Shown here: one piece after another, positions 38,105 to 42,806 of the stretch
How the letters are laid out: every line of letters begins with the position of its first letter
Position numbering within the stretch: the stretch's first letter is position 1
DNA from: Clostridia bacterium
GTDB lineage: Bacteria; Bacillota; Clostridia; Christensenellales; UBA1242
Length of the DNA stretch: 42,806 nt
Assembly (NCBI GenBank): GCA_900767835.1
Contig: CAAGAO010000020.1
Location: forward strand, 1 to 42,806
Direction of reading: 5' to 3'
The notes under the pieces: generated by a model
Seen by the model: the letters and a program-made list of their open reading frames with translations, nothing else
Told to the model about the DNA's origin: nothing
The model's database searches: none
Translations under genes and position numbers: made by a program

Positions 38105-38650
38105 CTATGCTAAATTATATGGATTAACTACTCTTATTTTCTTTCCAGACAGTTTTGCCATTTTTACGGTATTGCCCGTTCCACTAGGCTTTCCACTCCA
38201 AACAGCAATTACAACATCACTTTGTTCTACCATATACTTATTTCTATCATTCATACAAGAGTTTGAGTATTCTTCCTTGCTGACATAGTGAACTACATCG
38301 GCTTTGTGAAGTATTTTTCTATATCTCTCTTGTTCCGATAATGGCCATTGCTTTTCTTGTTTTAGGCAAGGAATAGCACACTCAAGTATTATATTCTTAT
38401 ATTTCTTTTTCAGATTTAAAACAATTTCTGCACAAATCATATCAATACCAAGTGCCATTCCAGAGATGAAGTATGTATAACCGTTTAAAATTGCTTTTTC
38501 GATTATTGAAAACATCACATTTTTAAATAAAAGACAACTTTCTTTTTCTTCATCGTATCCCCAAGGAAGCCCTTTTGGTCTATGTCCTGTAAAACAGATT
38601 TTTAAAAAATTATCATTTTTTACTTTCTTTTTAGTTAAAAAGCTCAACAT
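38105..38650 (-). CDS. SLOG-family (DUF1273/YpsA-like) protein
   Basis: I start at ATG 38650 behind GGGGGTG; the product is 181 residues. FTGHRPKGLPWGYDE near the N-terminus and ISGMALGIDMICAE in the middle are the DUF1273/YpsA pattern of the SLOG superfamily, a Rossmann-like fold related to DprA and lysine decarboxylase-like proteins. It ends with AVWSGKPSGTGNTVKMA, also typical. SLOG proteins bind nucleotide-derived ligands, and members of this group are frequent cargo of Bacillota mobile elements; their exact role is unclear. It converges on the M64-like gene. Confidence 0.87.
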   Translation of the reverse strand: MLSFLTKKKVKNDNFLKICFTGHRPKGLPWGYDEEKESCLLFKNVMFSIIEKAILNGYTYFISGMALGIDMICAEIVLNLKKKYKNIILECAIPCLKQEKQWPLSEQERYRKILHKADVVHYVSKEEYSNSCMNDRNKYMVEQSDVVIAVWSGKPSGTGNTVKMAKLSGKKIRVVNPYNLA

Positions 38651-38787
38651 AAACACCCCCACAAAGACCTTGTATTTCCTAGAAATTTTAACAAAATCTT
38701 TTGTTAAAGGTCAAGCAAATACTTCCTTTTTAGTAAGTATTTTTACATTCCCACTTTGGTAAACTATAAATACAAGGAGGGAAACTT

Positions 38788-39030
38788 ATGAAATCAACAA
38801 CAGCTATAGCATTACGTATTAGCAAATTATTGATAAAACATAATATGACAAGATATAAGTTATGTCGCAAAATTGCTATGTCAGAAGTAACTCTCAAACA
38901 CATTTTAGATGAAGAATACAAAAGTATTAGATTTGACACATTGGTCTTAATCGCCGATGGTTTTGATATGACTGTTCAAGAATTTTTAGATGATGAGTTG
39001 TTTAAGAGAGATAATTTAGATATAGATTAA
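38788..39030 (+). CDS. Small XRE/Cro-type DNA-binding regulator
   Basis: The 80-residue protein is nearly a bare helix-turn-helix domain: ISKLLIKHNMTRYKLCRKIAM, then SEVTLKHIL as recognition helix, then IRFDTLVLIADGFDMTVQEFLDD. It is preceded by the strong site AAGGAGG and followed by a terminator. It is divergent from the SLOG gene and lies near the right end of the element, where control genes of excision or transfer often sit; that role is inference. Confidence 0.9.
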   Translation: MKSTTAIALRISKLLIKHNMTRYKLCRKIAMSEVTLKHILDEEYKSIRFDTLVLIADGFDMTVQEFLDDELFKRDNLDID

Positions 39031-39040
39031 AATAAGCATA

Positions 39041-39074
39041 AAACAAGCCGAGAGTTTTTGCTCCCGGCTTGTTT
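39041..39074 (+). terminator. Terminator of the XRE gene
   Basis: AAACAAGCCGAGAG pairs with CTCCCGGCTTGTTT with one mismatch, 11 bp past the stop. Confidence 0.88.
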
Positions 39075-39114
39075 ATTTATAGATTATTGGTAATATAGAA
39101 CTTATCTGCAACTT

Positions 39115-39300
39115 TTATTTTGTAATCTTTTGGTTCAACTTTTCCCAACTATGACGCATTATTTTATGGGCTATTAAGAGAGGCAATGGTATGAATTCTT
39201 TTGTTTCGTTAGTTGCGTATCCATAAAGCATACCTTGATCATTCGCACCAATATCATCTTTAACAACAGCTTGATTGATGTCAGGGCTTTGCTTACTTAT
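39115..39300 (-). pseudogene. metK: Fragment of S-adenosylmethionine synthase (metK)
   Basis: The minus strand reads KQSPDINQAV, then DQGMLYGYATNETKEF and IPLPLLIAHKI, which match conserved MetK phrases (IGKQSPDI, DQG-x-x-x-GYATNET). About 55 residues remain of a protein of nearly 400; the frame continues a short way as unrelated sequence and stops at 39115. There is no start. It is a relic of about one-seventh of the gene inside the element, perhaps left by an earlier recombination. Confidence 0.88.
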
Positions 39301-39561
39301 TTCTTTATTTCTAAAATTAAATGCAATAAAATGTATAGTTTTTTGATACCGTTTCTAAGATAATTTACAACAAAAATGCAAAAATTCTGCAAGTATGTCG
39401 TTTAATGTTGTATTTTATTTGCAAAATATTGTATGATAACTTTTGTTAAATTAAAGTGCCTAAAAGCCTTTATTTCTCGGGAGTTTAGCCGTATTACAAT
39501 ACGATTTTATCTGTTAAAAAATGATTAAAATATGATACAATTTGGTAAGTTTTGGCGCCCC
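39301..39561. other. Right end of the element, no gene
   Basis: AT-rich sequence with one CTAAGAT at 39355-39361 and otherwise no recognisable feature up to the right att core. Confidence 0.5.
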
Positions 39562-39606
39562 CTTCGGAACCGAGGGTTACGCGTTCAAATCGTGTGCGGA
39601 GCACCA
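39562..39606 (+). pseudogene. 3' half of the interrupted tRNA-Arg(UCG) gene
   Basis: The stretch begins with the core CTTCGGAAC, continues with CGA (closing the anticodon stem), a T-arm ACGCG/CGTGT with loop TTCAAAT, then GCGGAGC and ACCA. GCGGAGC is the exact complement of GCTCCGC at 33013-33019. The upstream sequence has no 5' half, so it cannot be transcribed as a tRNA here. Confidence 0.92.
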
Positions 39607-39621
39607 CAAAAGTTCTTATTT

Positions 39622-39660
39622 AAGCCCGCAACGCCTATGCAGTTGCGGGCTTATTTTTTT
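39622..39660 (+). terminator. Original terminator of the split tRNA-Arg gene
   Basis: AAGCCCGCAAC pairs perfectly with GTTGCGGGCTT and a T-run follows, 16 bp after the tRNA 3' end. Confidence 0.92.
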
Positions 39661-39701
39661 TGATATTAGTGATAACAAAAAGGTAATTTTTTCGTCTATT
39701 T

Positions 39702-39780
39702 AAAAAAGAACGAGATTATTAGAGTGAACCCTAGTTCGACAACTTTAGGAGATTCACTTCATATTTGCTCGTTCTTTTTT
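39702..39780. terminator. Long nested stem-loop, bidirectional terminator or small structured RNA
   Basis: AAAAAAGAACGAG pairs with CTCGTTCTTTTTT over 13 bp. Inside are AGTGAA/TTCACT and CCTA/TAGG. It follows the RsgI-like lipoprotein gene on the minus strand by about 155 bp. The nested architecture is more elaborate than an ordinary terminator. Confidence 0.65.
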
Positions 39781-39935
39781 ATTATGATATTGTTTTAATA
39801 TTTACATTTTTTAATAGAATTGGCTTAAAATTAATTGTTGAATATATATAAATTTAATTAAATTGTTAACTTTGCACATTTTTAATTAAATATTATATGT
39901 ACACTTTATAATTTTTTTAATTATATTTTTTAGCA

Positions 39936-40928
39936 TTATGCTTGTGCTTCTATTAAGCCTTTCCAGTAGTCAAATTGTTCTTGAGTCATACGGCCTGCGT
40001 TTAGTTCTACTTCCATATGAGCAATAACTGCTGTTTTTGCAGTTGCAACTTCTTGTTTGTATGTAGTAATTAATTGAGTTTTGATATCTTCATATTTTTG
40101 TTTTGCTGCTTTAATTAATTCGTCTTTTTTAGCATTAAATTGTTTAAGTGCCTTGTTTACATCTTCTTTGTATTTATTTATTGTCTTTCTAACTTCGTCA
40201 ATTTGTTTTTGCATTTTATTTTTTAATTCACCAGAAAGATTTTTTATTTGTTTTTCTAATTCATCTAATTGTTTTTCTGCTTCTTCTAAGGCTTCTTTAG
40301 CAACAGTAACTACTTTTGCAACTCCGTTTTCTAAAGTTGTTTTAATTTGAAGAACTTGATCATATGCCAAATCTTTGTATTCTTTTTGTTTGTCATTGAT
40401 TAATTTTAAAAGTTCATCATTTGACATTTCTTTAATTTCGTTATCGGTTTTTTCTGGTGCTAAGGCTTTGGCGGTTGTTTCTAGAGCGGTTCTTTGAGCC
40501 TCTTTTGAAAGTTGTTCCATTTTGACTTTAACAGTTACACCAAGTTCATTAAATACTTCTTCAACTTTGGTTTTAACTTGTTCTTTTAATGCTTCTAAGT
40601 CAGCATTTGCCTCACCATTAATTTCAATATTAACATCATCACCCTTAAGGTTTACGTGACCAGAAATTGTGGCGCGTTCAATAAATAATTGAACAGTTGC
40701 ATCAACATCTTTGCCAACAAAATTCACATCTGCATAAATTTTGCTTGCGTCTTCATTGTTATATTTTACACTTATAACATTTTTGTTTGCATCTAGCACG
40801 AATGACACTTCTGGGTTAACAGACATTGTCATAACGCTTGCTGGTTTTGGTTCCCCACAGCCTGCAAACATAAATGCAAAAGGAACCATTAAACATAATA
40901 CTAATAAATATTTAACAAATTTTTTCAT
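39936..40928 (-). CDS. Lipoprotein with an RsgI-like domain and a long coiled coil
   Basis: The 330-residue product has a signal peptide with lipobox FAGC (Cys24) and the site GAGGAGG. Residues about 33-100 (MSVNPEVSFVLDANKNVISV, then a segment with VGKDVDATVQLFIERATISG) match the conserved extracellular segment of RsgI-type anti-sigma factors, in which a xxNPxxxxxxD core recurs. Residues about 190-310 are a Lys/Glu-rich heptad region, a likely coiled coil. Unlike true RsgI it has no cytoplasmic anti-sigma domain or membrane helix, and no sigI gene is adjacent. It is probably an envelope protein that reuses the domain; its function is unknown. Confidence 0.82.
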   Translation of the reverse strand: MKKFVKYLLVLCLMVPFAFMFAGCGEPKPASVMTMSVNPEVSFVLDANKNVISVKYNNEDASKIYADVNFVGKDVDATVQLFIERATISGHVNLKGDDVNIEINGEANADLEALKEQVKTKVEEVFNELGVTVKVKMEQLSKEAQRTALETTAKALAPEKTDNEIKEMSNDELLKLINDKQKEYKDLAYDQVLQIKTTLENGVAKVVTVAKEALEEAEKQLDELEKQIKNLSGELKNKMQKQIDEVRKTINKYKEDVNKALKQFNAKKDELIKAAKQKYEDIKTQLITTYKQEVATAKTAVIAHMEVELNAGRMTQEQFDYWKGLIEAQA

Positions 40929-40955
40929 ATATACCTCCTCTAATTTGTTGAATAT

Positions 40956-40983
40956 ATTATAACATAAATTTTATAATATGCAA
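40956..40983 (-). promoter_or_regulatory. Promoter of the RsgI-like lipoprotein gene
   Basis: TTGCAT, 16 bp, consensus TATAAT on the minus strand, about 27 bp before the start codon. Confidence 0.65.
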
Positions 40984-41181
40984 AAGATTTTTGGTACTTA
41001 AAGCACAACATTTTGTAAAAATTTGTCTATTTTTCTTATTATGATAATGAGTACTAATTTACCTGAAAGACTAATTGATATAAAAAATTAAGCATATTTC
41101 ACAAGTAAATAAAACAAACCAAAATCTTTATTGTTAACTTTTGTAATAAACATATTAAAAATTATATAGTCTTTATCCTTT

Positions 41182-42351
41182 TTAAATTCTTTTAGGGCAA
41201 CTTGCAAGTAGTTTGATAAATTTTTGTGGTATGTTTCTAAAATTTTTTGCAGTTATTGTCAATAAATCTTTGTAATATACCTCGGCAAAGGTTATGGCAA
41301 TAATCTTTATTGTTGAATTTTTAATCTTTAAAGAATCAACAAAATTTATTACATCTTGCATTGTCTTCGAATTGACAAATATATTGATTATTAGTTGTAC
41401 AATATTTATGGGCGACTTATCCTTTTTTAATAGTTTTAAAATATCTTTAATAGACAAGGAAAAATTTAAATTATATATTTCATTTATTTTACTTAATAAT
41501 TCTTTTTTATATACACCGTTGTTTAATAACCAAATAGCACCACAATACACCTTAGATGCAAATTTTGCCTCGTTAGAATTATACATAACCGATAAACATT
41601 TATTGACATAATTATCTATATCATTAATATTTTTTGCAAAGTATGCTATTGGCGATACATATTTTAGACAATCAAAATCACTGCTTTGCCTAAAATTTTT
41701 AGGACCATTTTCAAACCAAATGCGTAATGGTTCTTTGCAGTCTTTAATTCTTGATGGATATAGTTTGTAGTAAAATTTAATTATACTTAAAAACTTTTGA
41801 GGACTAATATCGTCTTGTGACAGCCATTCAATAAGTGCAAGAGAAATAATTGTCGTTGATGTAACAACCTTATTTGCAAATAAATCTGCAATATAAAAAC
41901 CACATATTGGATTATTCATAATATTGTTTGTATTGATTATGGTTGGCATCTCTTGTTGTTCGCTTTGTATCATTAAATCATATAACGGAACGACTTTGAT
42001 TTTGTTGCGTAACAACTCATGATAAAACAACTCCAAACTCCCCTGATTATCAACACCGCAAAGTTTCAATTCTTTAATATTGTTTTTATTTAAATATTTA
42101 ATCATAAGTTCGGTTAGCCCATGACATTTTTTAATAAACACTTTTGAGTTTGGTACTTTTTTTACAGCAAGCATACTTTCATTTTTATCTTGCAATCCAA
42201 ACTGGTTACAGTATTCATTATTTGGCGCAATAAATTTTGTATATAATACATTTTTAAATTTATGGACTGATAAATAATTATTCAACTTATTTATGTATTC
42301 AATATTTTTACCTATATACCCTTTTTGTGCATCAATTATTAAAATATTCAT
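41182..42351 (-). CDS. Isochorismatase/nicotinamidase-like - ADP-ribosylglycohydrolase-like fusion, both sites degenerate
   Basis: I start at ATG 42351, behind AGAGGA; an in-frame ATG at 42384 has no site. The 389-residue product begins MNILIIDAQKGYI, the first strand of the isochorismatase/nicotinamidase fold with the usual Asp (D7). Lys74/75 could be the second triad member. The segment KELKLCGVDNQGSLELF aligns with the catalytic-cysteine turn, but the Cys position is Ser105. From about 150 on, GFYIADLFAN, then TSTTIISLALIEWL, VSPIAYFA, a helical GAIWLLNNGVYKKELL and ITFAEVYY follow the ADP-ribosylglycohydrolase (DraG) fold. The metal-binding TDDT is TSTT, and the C-terminal GGDSDT-like motif is KIKNST. 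I therefore expect a ligand-binding pseudoenzyme. The domain assignment is by pattern and needs a structure prediction. Confidence 0.65.
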   Translation of the reverse strand: MNILIIDAQKGYIGKNIEYINKLNNYLSVHKFKNVLYTKFIAPNNEYCNQFGLQDKNESMLAVKKVPNSKVFIKKCHGLTELMIKYLNKNNIKELKLCGVDNQGSLELFYHELLRNKIKVVPLYDLMIQSEQQEMPTIINTNNIMNNPICGFYIADLFANKVVTSTTIISLALIEWLSQDDISPQKFLSIIKFYYKLYPSRIKDCKEPLRIWFENGPKNFRQSSDFDCLKYVSPIAYFAKNINDIDNYVNKCLSVMYNSNEAKFASKVYCGAIWLLNNGVYKKELLSKINEIYNLNFSLSIKDILKLLKKDKSPINIVQLIINIFVNSKTMQDVINFVDSLKIKNSTIKIIAITFAEVYYKDLLTITAKNFRNIPQKFIKLLASCPKRI

Positions 42352-42385
42352 TATAAAGTTATCCTCTTGAATATAAAATAACATA

Positions 42386-42430
42386 TTTGTACAAAATCAC
42401 AAAACAAATTTCGTCATTTTTGTACAAAAT
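42386..42430 (-). promoter_or_regulatory. Two TTTGTACAAA palindromes, candidate operator
   Basis: Palindromes at about 42386-42396 and 42418-42429 are centred 32-33 bp apart (about three turns). The proximal one overlaps the probable promoter spacer of the fusion gene (TTGTGA, 16 bp, TATTTT). This is a plausible repressor operator; the regulator is unknown. Confidence 0.45.
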
Positions 42431-42586
42431 TTAACATTAAAAAAACTTTCCCTATTAATAAAGAAAAGTTAACTAAATTAAACAAATAAAAAATTTAGCA
42501 AAATGAGTCCCATAAGAGTGATAATTTTTTTAGTTCCGTTAGGGCAACAATAAAATATTAAATGTCCTATTGCTCCAACAGGAAGG
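42431..42586. other. AT-rich intergenic stretch, nothing recognised
   Basis: No ORF with a start site and no clear hairpin of note up to the tandem repeat. Confidence 0.4.
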
Positions 42587-42806
42587 CTTCGCAAGAGAGT
42601 TCGCACTGCGAACGAATGAAAAATCATTATACTAAACATACTCACTTCGAAGAGTTAACTTCGCAAGAGAGTACCGACCACGAATGAGCGAAATTATATA
42701 ATAGACCTATTTCTTCGAAGATACCGCTTCGCAAGAGAGTACCGACCACGAATGAGCGAAAGCGAAAGAGTGCGTTTGGTCGGTATAAAAAAATTACACT
42801 CGTCAA
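42587..42806. repeat. About 70-bp structured tandem repeat, cut by window edge
   Basis: CTTCGCAAGAGAGT begins at 42587, 42659 and 42727. Copies two and three are identical for 35 bases (42659-42693 and 42727-42761); copy one diverges after 14 bases. Each pair is bridged by AT-rich sequence ending in CTTCGAAGA. The last copy adds an ACCGACC/GGTCGGT stem. No coding sense is visible. Confidence 0.8.

Noticed and set aside
42659..42761. CRISPR array: two 35-base identical repeats with a 33-base spacer
   Set aside because: The bridges share CTTCGAAGA and other bases, the neighbouring copy is degenerate at 72 bp instead of 68, the block itself extends into a hairpin, and no cas gene is present in the window.

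Overview
The window is AT-rich, genes sit on both strands, and Shine-Dalgarno sites are of the AGGAGG type. Gene content points to a low-GC Gram-positive (Bacillota), probably a host-associated, perhaps uncultured, member: fhs, a holB-ricT-trmN6 cluster, lipoproteins with LSAC/FAGC lipoboxes, BspA-type (DUF285) repeats, DUF6273 domains and an M64-type surface peptidase. The species cannot be named from sequence alone.

Left part (1-26 kb). A 13-bp tandem repeat at the window edge is followed by a 9.9-kb gene for a giant surface lipoprotein with about 28 Fn3-like modules and a GLUG-like end. A secreted DUF6273 protein (11.1-12.6 kb) and a secreted BspA-repeat protein (24.2-25.9 kb) share the same N-terminal export segment and nearly the same promoter. 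In both promoters the -35/-10 spacer holds a run of nine G, which suggests phase variation. Between them lie a large SF1 helicase with a C-terminal nuclease-like domain, an ABC exporter pair, an Rrf2 regulator with a cysteine cluster, an RloB/RloA (AbiL-type) defence pair and a lone M16 peptidase.

Middle (26-33 kb). This is housekeeping: fhs, then a minus-strand cluster PHP phosphoesterase - holB - ricT - trmN6. PHP and holB each have a promoter whose -10 box ends 6 nt before the start codon and no Shine-Dalgarno, so they look leaderless. Upstream of PHP, a non-coding stretch (31.75-32.11 kb) folds into consecutive hairpins, including two compact cloverleaf-like four-way junctions.

Island (33.0-39.6 kb). 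A tRNA-Arg(UCG) gene is cut in its anticodon loop. Its 5' half is at 33013-33053 and its 3' half at 39562-39606, and joined at the shared CTTCGGAAC core the halves fold perfectly. The intervening DNA carries a second, intact tRNA-Arg(UCG), phased CTAAGAT repeats, a truncated tyrosine integrase, a NUDIX hydrolase, a large M64-like membrane-anchored protein, a SLOG-family protein, an XRE regulator and a metK fragment. It is a decayed integrative element.

Right end (39.6-42.8 kb). A lipoprotein with an RsgI-like domain is followed by an unusual fusion of isochorismatase/nicotinamidase-like and ADP-ribosylglycohydrolase-like domains. Both halves have lost the expected catalytic residues, and the gene lies behind two TTTGTACAAA palindromes. 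The window ends in a structured tandem repeat of about 70 bp.

The strongest leads for something undescribed are the packed cloverleaf array, the doubly degenerate NAD-metabolism-like fusion, the paired poly-G promoters and the tRNA-splitting island.
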